A DNA stretch of 64,000 bases. Source: Nostoc indistinguendum CM1-VF10 (lineage in GTDB: Bacteria > Cyanobacteriota > Cyanobacteriia > Cyanobacteriales > Nostocaceae). A program made the translations under genes and the position numbers. Of the stretch, positions 9,803-18,441 are shown piece by piece (position 1 is the first letter of the stretch; each line of letters begins with the position of its first letter). The notes beneath the pieces are model-generated. The model was not told the origin of the DNA. It was given only the letters and a program-made list of their open reading frames with translations, and made no database searches. Location of the stretch: assembly GCA_019359215.1 (NCBI GenBank), contig JAHHHS010000001.1, positions 154,815 through 218,814 of the forward strand, given 5' to 3'.

Positions 9803-11047
9803 TTAAACCTTTCCCGCCATCACTGAGTTTTTACTCAAAAGTTCCACTGCTGTTTGATATTGTAAATCCGCTTCAGTGCCAATCTGTTCCCGGTTAATTG
9901 GGTCTTGGGAAATCACTTTATCTGGTTTAATACCTAATTTGTTAATATCCCGGTGTTGAGGAGTTTCATACTTAGCAATTGTGACTGCCAAGCCCGAACC
10001 ATCTGATAATTCAAATAAGGATTGAATTAGTCCCTTTCCAAAAGTGGTTTCACCTACTAACTGGGCACGACCATTATCTTGGAGTGCCCCTGCGAGAATT
10101 TCACTAGCACTGGCAGTTCCTTGATTCACCAAAATCACCAGAGGATCGTTTGTCAGGGCTGGCCCAAAGGCTTCAAAACTTCCTTGAATGCCTTGTCGGT
10201 TAACAGTGTAGACAATAGTGCCAGAGTCTAACCACAGCCGGGCGATTTCAATTCCTGATTGTAATAACCCCCCAGGATTATTTCGTAAATCTAGAATGTA
10301 GGCATCAGCACCTTTTTTTTCTAAACTAGAAATAGCGTGTGCCAATTCTGTTGAAGCGTTAGCATTGAATTGAGTAAGGCGAAGGTAGCCAATGGGCGTA
10401 CCCTCAGTGGAAACACGTAATTCTGAAACCACAGGATTAAGAGCAATGCGATCGCGCGTTAGTCTAATTTCCGTTTCTGCTTCTCCGTCGCGTTCGATGA
10501 GGAGAGTAACAAGGCTGCCACTCGGCCCACGCATTCTGGTCGCGGCTTCATCAAGGGTCAGGTTTTCTGTGGAAATGCCTTCAATTTTGATAATGCGATC
10601 GCGTGATCTAATTCCCGCTTTATCTGCTGGTGAACCTGCAATAGGAGCCACTACTTCCAACTTTCCAGTCTCAGGATTTAGGGCAATTTGCAATCCTACC
10701 CCAGTCAGTTCTCCAGAAGTATTGACCTGTAAGCTGCGGTACTGTTCTGGATCTAAAAAGCGCGTAAAAGGATCATCGAGGCTCTTGAGCATCTTCGCAA
10801 TTGCCGCATAACTGGCATTTGAGTCCGACAGTGGCTTCTCTAAAACCTTCTGCCGCACAGCCGCCCAGTTTTGATGATTAAACGTCTCATCTAGATAAGT
10901 GCGATTAACAATTCGCCAAACTTCCGAAACCAGCTTTTGTTCCGACGTTAAAGCCATCGCTGGCTGTGTGAGCGTACCAAACGCCAACCAAAACGCCATT
11001 AGCAATGAAAATCCAACCCGAAAGACTTGTTTGTTCATGAAACCCAT
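9803..11047 (-). CDS. ctpA: Carboxyl-terminal processing protease (S41)
   Basis: Exported serine protease of the C-terminal processing family; cyanobacterial CtpA removes the C-terminal extension of photosystem II protein D1 in the thylakoid lumen, and other Ctp paralogs exist. Seen: signal peptide (MNKQVFRVGFSLLMAFW..., cleavage near PAMA-L), PDZ domain (about 105-185, containing GVGLQI and SPADKAGI), and the S41 core with catalytic Ser in GTASASEILAG (near 315) and Lys in TTFGKGLIQ. Length 414 is normal. I start at the ATG at 11047 because a GAGGTGG ribosome site lies about 6-8 bases upstream; ATG 11038 is the alternative. It diverges from petB, and I recall ctpA lying next to petBD in other cyanobacteria. 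Confidence 0.9.
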   Translation of the reverse strand: MGFMNKQVFRVGFSLLMAFWLAFGTLTQPAMALTSEQKLVSEVWRIVNRTYLDETFNHQNWAAVRQKVLEKPLSDSNASYAAIAKMLKSLDDPFTRFLDPEQYRSLQVNTSGELTGVGLQIALNPETGKLEVVAPIAGSPADKAGIRSRDRIIKIEGISTENLTLDEAATRMRGPSGSLVTLLIERDGEAETEIRLTRDRIALNPVVSELRVSTEGTPIGYLRLTQFNANASTELAHAISSLEKKGADAYILDLRNNPGGLLQSGIEIARLWLDSGTIVYTVNRQGIQGSFEAFGPALTNDPLVILVNQGTASASEILAGALQDNGRAQLVGETTFGKGLIQSLFELSDGSGLAVTIAKYETPQHRDINKLGIKPDKVISQDPINREQIGTEADLQYQTAVELLSKNSVMAGKV

Positions 11048-11544
11048 TATCAATTCCACCTCAACCCAAATTGCCTATAAATGCCCACTTCCCCTGTTGT
11101 TGATGAAATCTATCTCTCGATTATGTTACTTTTTTTATAGAAGTGGTGCATTTCTCTCATCAAGTTGTTCAGTCAACTGATGCGTTGTATTCACTCACGA
11201 AAGGATAAAATCTACTTTGTGTCCACCATTTTCTGTGCAGGGGCGTAAAGAGATCGCAATATATTCCATCTTTACAGAGTGTAAAGTTTCTGAAGACTCT
11301 TAGCACCCTGAAAGCTGACAACCAAAAAAACTCGCCTTTACTAAAATCCCAAAATTGCTAATTGGGAGAGAAGTCTGAGCGGTGGCTTATGAGAACCCTA
11401 GCCTGTGGCAACCCCTTTGTCGAACGGGAAAACCTAAGGGCAAACCCGCAGGATGCCGAGGCTTGAGACCATCAGAATTTTGGTCGCCGATTTAGAACTT
11501 CGGGATTTATCAACCGCAACCGACTTTTAGGAATTTGAGATTGT
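11048..11544. other. Divergent ctpA/petB regulatory spacer
   Basis: A 497-base spacer that must hold promoters for ctpA (minus) and petB (plus). The ctpA-proximal part is AT-rich; the petB-proximal part holds the structured-leader candidate. I see no coding potential. Confidence 0.55.
11373..11469 (+). ncRNA. Candidate structured leader upstream of petB
   Basis: A GC-rich island in an AT-rich spacer, 75-172 bases before the petB ATG. By hand it folds into a nested structure: closing helix GTCTGAGC (11373-11380) with GCTTGAGAC (11461-11469, one bulge); inner helix CCTGTGG (11402-11408) with CCGCAGG (11446-11452, one G-U); apical CCCTT (11413-11417) with AAGGG (11436-11440). I match it to no riboswitch I know. 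It could be a petB 5' UTR regulator or an independent small RNA; the strand is inferred from petB. Confidence 0.4.
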
Positions 11545-12192
11545 ATGGCCAACGTTTCCGACTGGTTTGAGGAACGCCTGGAGATTCAGGCACTCGCTGA
11601 AGACGTTACTAGCAAGTACGTCCCTCCTCACGTCAACATCTTCTACTGCCTGGGTGGAATTACCCTGGTTTGCTTTCTCATCCAGTTTGCCACTGGATTC
11701 GCGATGACATTCTACTACAGGCCAACAGTCACTGAAGCTTTCTCCTCAGTGGAGTACATCATGAATGAAGTCAACTTCGGTTGGCTAATTCGCTCCATCC
11801 ATCGCTGGTCTGCCAGCATGATGGTATTGATGATGATTTTGCACACCTTCCGGGTTTATCTGACTGGTGGTTTCAAAAAGCCCCGCGAATTGACCTGGAT
11901 AAGTGGCGTAATCCTGGCTGTGATCACAGTTTCCTTTGGAGTTACTGGCTATTCCCTACCTTGGGATCAAGTTGGCTACTGGGCTGTGAAAATCGTTAGC
12001 GGTGTACCAGAAGCAATTCCCGTGGTTGGCGTTCTGATCTCCGACCTGCTGCGCGGCGGTTCGAGTGTTGGTCAAGCAACACTAACTCGTTACTACAGCG
12101 CACACACATTTGTGCTGCCTTGGTTGATTGCAGTCTTCATGCTGTTTCACTTCTTGATGATCCGCAAGCAAGGCATTTCCGGTCCTTTGTAA
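11545..12192 (+). CDS. petB: Cytochrome b6
   Basis: Core haem subunit of the cytochrome b6f complex in the thylakoid membrane, moving electrons from plastoquinol during photosynthetic and respiratory electron flow. The 215-residue protein has the standard N-terminus ([20 protein letters not shown]), the Cys that anchors the extra c-type haem in FYCLGG, and paired haem-binding His residues in [23 protein letters not shown] and [21 protein letters not shown]. Length and start are those of the family. A stem-loop and petD follow, so petB-petD is an operon. Confidence 0.98.
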   Translation: MANVSDWFEERLEIQALAEDVTSKYVPPHVNIFYCLGGITLVCFLIQFATGFAMTFYYRPTVTEAFSSVEYIMNEVNFGWLIRSIHRWSASMMVLMMILHTFRVYLTGGFKKPRELTWISGVILAVITVSFGVTGYSLPWDQVGYWAVKIVSGVPEAIPVVGVLISDLLRGGSSVGQATLTRYYSAHTFVLPWLIAVFMLFHFLMIRKQGISGPL

Positions 12193-12335
12193 TCTCAGTT
12201 ATTAGCGAAAGGCAACACTTATCAGTTTTCAGATGAAGTTGTTTGTTCTAAACTTATGAAACACGAGAAATTAATTGTACATAAGTTCCAAAAAACAAAC
12301 ACTTGTATCTGAAGCCTAAAGCTGTAGAGACTCTC

Positions 12336-12377
12336 CAGGCGGCTTACCGGAAATAGACAAGCACTGTTTGCCGCCTG
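12336..12377 (+). terminator. Stem-loop between petB and petD
   Basis: CAGGCGGC (12336-12343) pairs perfectly with GCCGCCTG (12370-12377); flanking ACTCT/AGAGT can extend it. There is no T-run, so it more likely stabilises or processes the petBD transcript than terminates it. Confidence 0.5.
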
Positions 12378-12449
12378 CTAGAGTTGCCTAGTAGCTGATA
12401 GCTTTCAAAAATGCTTTAATTTAACTTAAGCAGGAGAGCACATTTCAAA

Positions 12450-12932
12450 ATGTCAACACAAAAAAAACCTGACCTGAGCGATCCTCAGTTAAGAGCTAAA
12501 CTCGCTAAAGGCATGGGTCACAACTACTATGGTGAACCCGCTTGGCCTAATGACCTACTTTACGTGTTTCCAATCGTGATCATGGGTTCGTTCGCTGCGA
12601 TTGTAGCTCTAGCTGTGCTAGATCCCGCTATGACCGGTGAACCAGCAAATCCTTTCGCCACACCATTGGAAATTTTACCAGAGTGGTACTTATATCCAGT
12701 TTTCCAAATTTTGCGATCGCTTCCTAACAAACTTTTAGGAGTGTTAGCAATGGGTTCGGTACCAGTGGGGCTAATCCTCGTTCCCTTTATTGAGAACGTT
12801 AATAAGTTCCAAAATCCCTTCCGTCGTCCAGTTGCAACCACAGTTTTCCTTTTTGGTACCCTTGTCACCATATGGCTGGGTATTGGTGCTGCCTTGCCAT
12901 TGGATAAATCTTTGACCTTGGGACTATTCTAA
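12450..12932 (+). CDS. petD: Cytochrome b6f complex subunit IV
   Basis: 160-residue, three-helix partner of cytochrome b6 that helps form the quinol-oxidation site. The PEWY motif appears in [25 protein letters not shown], and the N-terminus ([35 protein letters not shown]) is standard. An AGGAGAG ribosome site precedes the ATG. It follows petB by 257 bases and ends before a strong terminator. Confidence 0.98.
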   Translation: MSTQKKPDLSDPQLRAKLAKGMGHNYYGEPAWPNDLLYVFPIVIMGSFAAIVALAVLDPAMTGEPANPFATPLEILPEWYLYPVFQILRSLPNKLLGVLAMGSVPVGLILVPFIENVNKFQNPFRRPVATTVFLFGTLVTIWLGIGAALPLDKSLTLGLF

Positions 12933-12952
12933 ACTAGTCACCACAAAGTGTT

Positions 12953-13020
12953 TTGACGCCTGTGAGTTTCAGAAGTAGATGCAGATGTGCTTTTGAAAGA
13001 AATTTACAGGCGTCAATTTT
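12953..13020 (+). terminator. petBD terminator
   Basis: TTGACGCCTGT (12953-12963) pairs perfectly with ACAGGCGTCAA (13006-13016), followed by TTTT. The 42-base loop is long, but the 11-bp GC-containing stem just after petD supports a factor-independent terminator or RNA 3'-end protector. Confidence 0.7.
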
Positions 13021-13306
13021 AATAATTCAGATTGCATCTGAATATCTGAAGTTTTGGATGGAAAAGCTATTCCAAAATCTAAAATCACCAAAAATCATCA
13101 AATACAAACAATTTTCATTTACTTAACGTAAGTTGCTAGTTACAACCCTCGAAATGCCAAAATCTTTCATATTTTGTATTTTGGAACATAGAATATCTCA
13201 ATTTAAATTCTTCCATATCATCAGAGAAATTCTCCGAATAGTGCAAAATTTAATAACTAGCAACTTGGGTTTACTTATATTTAATTCACAGTTAAGGTTT
13301 AGCATA

Positions 13307-13738
13307 GTGCAGCAAGACCATCTGACGGTTAAGAGCGAACTCAGTCTCCTAAACCAGGTGCAAGAATGGTTTGAGCAATTTTGTCTGCAACATTTGTCTC
13401 AACTTGGCTGGTCAAAAACCCAACTTGATCGCCTAAATTTAGCATTAGCAGAGGGTTTTACCAACGCTGTTCGTCACGCTCATCATGCTTTACCCCCAGA
13501 AACTACCATTGAAATCAATATTTATCTCTGGATTGACCGACTAGAGATTAGAATTTGGGATTATGGAAAACCTTTCGATCCTGATGCGATCGCAGAGCCA
13601 GTCCCAGGTACTCTACAAGTAGGCGGGTATGGATGGTTTCTCTTGCGGCGGTTGGCTGATCGTGTTGTATACGAACGTGGTGCAGATGGTAGAAATTGCC
13701 TCCTAATCGTCAAATACTCAGTAGAAGCACAAAAGTAA
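13307..13738 (+). CDS. RsbW-like ATP-binding protein (anti-sigma-factor type)
   Basis: 143-residue single-domain GHKL ATPase resembling RsbW/SpoIIAB Ser/Thr kinases that control sigma or anti-sigma-antagonist proteins. Seen: N-box LALAEGFTNAVRHAH, G1-box IWDYGKPFD, G2-box GGYGWFLLRRLAD. I start at the GTG at 13307 (MQQDHLTVKSEL). The open frame continues 58 codons upstream, but that part is AT-rich and unlike the family. Partner and target are not encoded nearby. The upstream spacer (12933-13306) holds only the petBD terminator. Confidence 0.82.
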   Translation: MQQDHLTVKSELSLLNQVQEWFEQFCLQHLSQLGWSKTQLDRLNLALAEGFTNAVRHAHHALPPETTIEINIYLWIDRLEIRIWDYGKPFDPDAIAEPVPGTLQVGGYGWFLLRRLADRVVYERGADGRNCLLIVKYSVEAQK

Positions 13739-14370
13739 AAGTAAAGCAGTCAAAAGGTAAAGGAAGTTAAAAATACTTCTGATGCCAATTTGAGGTTTTA
13801 AATAGGCAAGGAGTACCAGCAGCCTGGAAGGGCTAGTACAACACGGCATTAAATCGACCTACTATCTCAATTAACATAACAAGTTGCTTTGAGCAAGTCG
13901 TTAAAGGCAAAACTTCGCCACAGTGTACTAGTCTTCTGTACGAAATGCTGCACGTAATTTGATTATATTTAGGAGTAAGACAAACAGAATTTCTCCTATG
14001 GTCGTTCCTGCGCTAAGGGAGATCTTACCCAAAGTTGAGCCACTCACTTTAAAACAAAAGCACTACTGGAAGGAGTATTTGATCAAATATATAGTTATTT
14101 GATTGATAAGAGTATACTCATTTTTCAATAATATGTGGATTAAGGTAATATATTTTTTAAGTTAAATTCCTGAGTTATTATGATTTGTTTGTAAAGCCTT
14201 AAAAAATATTGTTGTATAAAAAGAATTAATGAATACAGTAAAGATAGCATTCGAGTTATACTTGCTCCCTTGTTAGGATCTGTCAGCAGTATTGAGAGCT
14301 TTATTTTTTGCTCTCTAACAAGTGCCATTTTGTGCTTAAAGAGATAGAAGGAATAGGGGACAAAATATGT
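13739..14370. other. Intergenic region, 632 bases
   Basis: AT-rich spacer without a convincing gene. A 34-codon ORF at 13998-14102 (starts MVVPALREILP, contains LKQKHYWKEYLIKYIV) looks like the front of a protein that stops early; it may be a gene relic. No tRNA or terminator is recognised. Confidence 0.4.
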
Positions 14371-15369
14371 ATGACTAAGACAGCCCTAATTACAGGAATA
14401 ACTGGGCAAGATGGCTACTATCTCAGCCATTTGCTCCTCAACCGAGGTTACCGAGTTGTAGGATTAGTACCTCCGCATCGACAACCTAATTTGACAAAAC
14501 TGGGAACACTGGCAAATCAGGTAGAAATTTTTACGGTTGACTTGAGGGATAATGCGGCGCTATTGACCGCAGTTGAACAACTGCGTCCCAAAGAAATTTA
14601 CAATTTAGCGGCTCCCAGTTTTGTACCCGACTCTTGGAACGATCCATTAGGAACCCTGGATCTGATAACTGGTACGGCTACTAGGCTTTTGGAAGCAGTA
14701 CGTCAGGTTGGTTTGTCTACCAGATTTTATCAAGCCAGCAGTTCAGAAATGTTTGGCGATGTATTTGTTTCGCCTCAAGATGAGGAAACGCCTTTTCGCC
14801 CCAAAAATCCTTATGCTGCGGCTAAGATGCACGCCCACTGGAGTATGGTGCATCACAGGCAGCGCTATGGGCTATTTGCTTGTAGTGGAATTTTATATAA
14901 CCATGAGTCTCCTTTACGACCACCTCAGTTTGTTACACGCAAAGTTTCTTTGGCAGCTGCATCGATTAAATTGGGTTTAACTGACACCTTAGAAATGGGT
15001 AACTTAGATGCTAAACGCGATTGGGGCTTTGCCGGAGATTACGTAGAGGCAATGTGGCTAATGCTGCAAGTCGATGAGCCAGAAGAATATGTGATTGGCA
15101 CAGGTAAACTGCACAGTGTTAGAGATTTAGTTGCCACAGCCTTTGAGTCTGTCGGATTGGATTGGACGCATCATGTAGTCTTAAATACCAGTCTATTACG
15201 ACAGGATGAGCATTTTCAACTAGTAGCTAACCCCAGTAAAGCTAAAAGAAACCTTGGTTGGGAACCCCAAGTAAGTTTTGAAGAACTTTTAGAAAAAATG
15301 GTAAAAACAGATTTAGAGCGGTTACAAAACGGTGCGATCGCCTTTACAGCCCCGAGGCAACCTTCCTGA
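14371..15369 (+). CDS. gmd: GDP-mannose 4,6-dehydratase
   Basis: SDR-family NAD(P)-dependent enzyme converting GDP-mannose to GDP-4-keto-6-deoxymannose, precursor of GDP-fucose or related 6-deoxyhexoses for polysaccharides. Seen: nucleotide-binding GITGQDGYYL at the N-terminus, substrate-site SSSEMFG, catalytic NPYAAAKMHAHW (YxxxK), FNHES-like YNHESPLRPPQFVTRK, and AKRDWGFAGDYVEAMW. The 332-residue length fits the family. The ATG at 14371 (MTKTALITG) is preferred; the open frame reaches a TTG at 14308. A glycosyltransferase follows, pointing to cell-surface glycan synthesis. Confidence 0.9.
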   Translation: MTKTALITGITGQDGYYLSHLLLNRGYRVVGLVPPHRQPNLTKLGTLANQVEIFTVDLRDNAALLTAVEQLRPKEIYNLAAPSFVPDSWNDPLGTLDLITGTATRLLEAVRQVGLSTRFYQASSSEMFGDVFVSPQDEETPFRPKNPYAAAKMHAHWSMVHHRQRYGLFACSGILYNHESPLRPPQFVTRKVSLAAASIKLGLTDTLEMGNLDAKRDWGFAGDYVEAMWLMLQVDEPEEYVIGTGKLHSVRDLVATAFESVGLDWTHHVVLNTSLLRQDEHFQLVANPSKAKRNLGWEPQVSFEELLEKMVKTDLERLQNGAIAFTAPRQPS

Positions 15370-15434
15370 AGAAAGGCTGGGGGCAAGGCGTACTAAGTGA
15401 TCGCGCCCTTACCGCGAGTCTAAATAACCTAAGT

Positions 15435-16622
15435 ATGAATATCATTAAACTGACAGAAAACCTCAAAGTAGGTGATAAAGTTAACCAAAAAACTAACCAT
15501 GTCTTCGTGTTTTTAGAAATTTTTGCCCACGAAGGTGGTATTCAATCATATATAAAAGATATTTTTCGCGCTTATCTGGGATTAAGCCAAGCCTACAAGG
15601 CGGAAGTCTTTTTGTTGCGAGATAGTTCTGATAGTTTAAATCCATTTGAAAAGGAGAACTTAAAATTTCATTACTTTAAAAATCAGTCTCCTCATGTGGG
15701 GAGACTACAAATGGCAGCAGCTTTACTTAAATGTCTGTTGCAAAGCCGTCCGCAGAAAGTTTTCTGCGGTCATATTAACTTAGCAGTGTTAGTACAAACT
15801 CTTTGCCAGCCTTTGGGAATTCCTTACACCGTGCTAACTTACGGCAAAGAAGTTTGGGAACCCCTCAAAAATCACGAACGTCGCGCCCTAACATCAGCAG
15901 CTGGAATTTGGACAATTAGCCGCTACAGCCGCGATCGCGCTTGTGCTGCTAATAATCTAAACCCCAAAATGGTACAGATGATGCCTTGTGCAATTGATGG
16001 GGATAAATTTACTCTTGGTTCCAAGCAGGCAGAATTAGTTCAGAAGTATGGTTTAACTGGTGCTAAGGTGTTAATGACAGTTGCCCGGTTATGGTCAGGG
16101 GATATTTACAAGGGTGTAGATGTGACGATTCGAGCATTACCACAAATCGCTCAGGTTTTCCCAGAAGTGAAATATTTGGTAATTGGTCGCGGTGATGACC
16201 AACCGCGATTAGCTAAACTTGCTGCATATTTAGGTGTGAGCGATCGCGTCGTATTTGCTGGTTTCGTTGCCACAGAAGAATTAATGGAACATTACCGCCT
16301 TGCTGATGCCTATATTATGCCTTCGCAAGAAGGCTTTGGCATAGTTTATCTTGAGGCAATGGCTTGTGGAGTGCCTGTATTATCCGGTGACGACGATGGC
16401 TCCGCTGACCCCTTACAGGATGGTAAACTGGGGTGGCGAGTACCACACCGCAGTCCTGATGCTGTAGCCGAGGCTTGTATAGAAATGCTTAAAGGGGATG
16501 ACCAGCGATGTAATGGAGAATGGCTACGAGAACAAGCGATCGCTCTGTTTGCCATAGATGCCTTTCAACAGCACTTACAAAAACTGCTTCTGTCTTCAGT
16601 TTTGAATCCCAATAATAAATGA
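15435..16622 (+). CDS. Family 4-type glycosyltransferase
   Basis: 395-residue GT-B glycosyltransferase of the GT4 type, transferring a sugar from a nucleotide or lipid donor to a glycan at the membrane. Seen: N-terminal FAHEGGIQSYIKDIFRAY (the acceptor-domain GG motif), TYGKEVWEP, the linker VARLWSGDIYKGVD, VVFAGFVATEELMEHYRLADAYIMPSQEGFGIVYLEAMACGVPVLSG (donor-binding E-x7-E region). It follows the GDP-mannose dehydratase by 65 bases, so a 6-deoxyhexose donor is possible but not shown. Confidence 0.88.
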   Translation: MNIIKLTENLKVGDKVNQKTNHVFVFLEIFAHEGGIQSYIKDIFRAYLGLSQAYKAEVFLLRDSSDSLNPFEKENLKFHYFKNQSPHVGRLQMAAALLKCLLQSRPQKVFCGHINLAVLVQTLCQPLGIPYTVLTYGKEVWEPLKNHERRALTSAAGIWTISRYSRDRACAANNLNPKMVQMMPCAIDGDKFTLGSKQAELVQKYGLTGAKVLMTVARLWSGDIYKGVDVTIRALPQIAQVFPEVKYLVIGRGDDQPRLAKLAAYLGVSDRVVFAGFVATEELMEHYRLADAYIMPSQEGFGIVYLEAMACGVPVLSGDDDGSADPLQDGKLGWRVPHRSPDAVAEACIEMLKGDDQRCNGEWLREQAIALFAIDAFQQHLQKLLLSSVLNPNNK

Positions 16623-16680
16623 TTAATGACCAATGACTAAAATCGCTATCCTAGAAGGAGAGCAGGACGACATTTAAAAA

Positions 16681-17052
16681 ATGAGCTTTAAGTCATTTCA
16701 ATTGAATCTTTTAAATCTTCGCCCTTGGCTCACCTTGCTGGCAGTTGTTTGGTTGCTGGCATCACTGGGCTTGGGTTGGTTGGTTAAGTCGTTGGTAATT
16801 ATTGTCGGGTTGCTGTTTTTGGCACCCATTGTGGCTTTTTTTGGCTTTCGTTGGTGGCTACAACGCAACTTGGTTGCTGACCAGTGTCCCGTCTGTAGAT
16901 ATGAATTTACAGGTTTAAATAACAGTCAGTTGCAGTGTCCTAACTGTGGAGAGTCACTGTTAGTACAAGATAGTCATTTTCAGCGCTTCACACCAGAAGG
17001 CACAATTGATGTCAAAGCTGTCGAAGTCCCAGCCAAATCACTGGAAGATTAG
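16681..17052 (+). CDS. Membrane protein with zinc-ribbon-like tail
   Basis: 123-residue protein of unknown function. Two hydrophobic segments (about 15-60) are followed by a soluble tail with CPVCRYEF and CPNCGESL, a CxxC-x14-CxxC zinc-ribbon pattern. A GGAGAGCAGGA ribosome-site region precedes the ATG. The tail is probably cytosolic. No function is assigned. Confidence 0.75.
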   Translation: MSFKSFQLNLLNLRPWLTLLAVVWLLASLGLGWLVKSLVIIVGLLFLAPIVAFFGFRWWLQRNLVADQCPVCRYEFTGLNNSQLQCPNCGESLLVQDSHFQRFTPEGTIDVKAVEVPAKSLED

Positions 17053-17094
17053 TCATTAGTCATTAGTCATTGGTCATTAGCAAAGGACAAATGA
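17050..17094. repeat. Heptanucleotide repeat (ATTAGTC/ATTGGTC)n
   Basis: Tandem ATTAGTC-type heptamers directly after the stop of the zinc-ribbon protein, filling the gap to the next gene's stop. Confidence 0.75.
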
Positions 17095-17535
17095 CTATTT
17101 CTTTGTTTCTTGCGAGATTGAGAGGGTGTAGTTAAAGTTTGGCTTTCCTTGGGATTGTTCGCCCACAAACAGCGAGTATGTTCCTGCCTGCCAAAAACCA
17201 GAAAGTTCTGGCTTGCCTCCAGAATATTTATCTGCCATTACACAAAAGCGTCCCCCAGGTCCATCGATCAATAGCGTTGCCTTGCCTTCACTCTCTACTG
17301 TTAATCGTAAATAAGGTAGTGACTCTGTAACCTGGACAACTTGATTGGGTTCAGTGCTAATATTGCCACAATTACTTTTAACAGTTCCCCCAGACTTTCC
17401 GTCCAAAACCAGTGGATCTGGTTGGAGATTCCGATTAATTTTGATTGTTGGTGTCTGTGCCAAATTAGCCTCAGTTAACACCAAACTCATCGCCAAAGCT
17501 GTGGGAACAATTGCAAGTAGCCTAACCGTTTTCAT
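17095..17535 (-). CDS. Secreted protein of unknown function
   Basis: 146 residues with a clear signal peptide (MKTVRLLAIVPTALAMSLVL..., cleavage near NLAQ-T). The mature part is Gly/Ser-rich and beta-like, with two Cys (SNCGNI and GGRFCVM) that may form a disulfide, and ends in NFNYTLSISQ. It resembles small periplasmic proteins common in Nostoc; no catalytic motif is seen. Confidence 0.75.
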   Translation of the reverse strand: MKTVRLLAIVPTALAMSLVLTEANLAQTPTIKINRNLQPDPLVLDGKSGGTVKSNCGNISTEPNQVVQVTESLPYLRLTVESEGKATLLIDGPGGRFCVMADKYSGGKPELSGFWQAGTYSLFVGEQSQGKPNFNYTLSISQETKK

Positions 17536-17920
17536 TTTAATTAATGCTCGAAATTTTTTTAGAGCAATATTGTTATACAGTCTAATTTAATAGACGACAG
17601 CAAGCCGTCTTGGTTCCCTAAATTGCTGTATAAAGTAATACTATTTATTTAAGTGTTTTTTGTGAAGATTTGATGGGCATAAAGACCATTAATCGTGCAA
17701 AATATCTATGCTTGGTGACGCTTTTACACCAAAATATTCTATTTGATATTCTGCACTTCAATCCGTAACACCTTAGGATTCCAAAAATCATCATAATTTT
17801 TACTGCCCAGAAAGGTATTGCACACACAGACATTAGCTAAAATCACTAAGACAACCACCAAAAATATAATTTGGTTGGTCTGTTGTGGAATAAGTAACCT
17901 AGCTGAGGTAGAAAAGATTG
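17536..17920. other. Intergenic region, 385 bases
   Basis: Spacer between divergent genes, so it probably holds both promoters. No RNA gene or strong repeat recognised; a 62-codon minus-strand frame inside has no protein-like features. Confidence 0.4.
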
Positions 17921-18262
17921 ATGAATCCTCAAAGAGAAGAAGACTTGCAGCGTCGCCTCAATAAGCTAGAGGCAGATATTAATTCTTCGCCGGAAGTGGT
18001 TTCCCAACCACAAGAGCAAAAACAGATGCCTCAGTCTGTTTTTGCCAAGTTTAACTTGCAACTGGAGCGATTTCAGATTTGGTTTAACAGTTTATCTGGA
18101 GTGAAAAAACTGGTAGTTTCGGGTGTGACAGTGCTAGTAGGCTTGGCAATGCTGCAAGCAGTGTTTAAACTGGTTGCATCTGTAATTAGTCTGGCACTTT
18201 TGGCAGTGTTAGTGTATGTTGGATACAAAATTTTTGTGTCTAGTAGCTTTCAACGTAAGTAA
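17921..18262 (+). CDS. Small coiled-coil/membrane protein
   Basis: 113 residues, unknown function. A charged N-terminal helix (REEDLQRRLNKLEADI) and a Gln-rich linker are followed by two hydrophobic segments (about 65-110). I chose the ATG at 17921 over the TTG one codon earlier. A perfect stem-loop follows the gene. Confidence 0.75.
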   Translation: MNPQREEDLQRRLNKLEADINSSPEVVSQPQEQKQMPQSVFAKFNLQLERFQIWFNSLSGVKKLVVSGVTVLVGLAMLQAVFKLVASVISLALLAVLVYVGYKIFVSSSFQRK

Positions 18263-18302
18263 TAAGCTGATATGCATTTACTTTGCATACCTGTAGTTAT
18301 GA

Positions 18303-18337
18303 AAGTCAGGAGCCATGATACAAAAAGCTCCTGACTT
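18303..18337 (+). terminator. Stem-loop after the small membrane protein
   Basis: AAGTCAGGAGC (18303-18313) pairs perfectly with GCTCCTGACTT (18327-18337) around a 13-base loop. No T-run follows, so a transcript-end hairpin is likely but not certain. Confidence 0.6.
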
Positions 18338-18441
18338 ATGACTGCATTCTATTTCAATATGCTTTTCTTTTTGCCGATAAGCTTAGTCTATTTTAATTGT
18401 GCCGATCGCGGCGTAGAAATAATGTTAAAGGGAATTATACG

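Noticed and set aside
13133..13306. N-terminal extension of the RsbW-like gene
   Set aside because: The extra 58 codons are AT-rich and unrelated to the GHKL fold; the GTG at 13307 gives the normal length.
17645..17833. 62-codon minus-strand frame
   Set aside because: Composition is unlike neighbouring genes and there is no ribosome site; the spacer lies between divergent genes.
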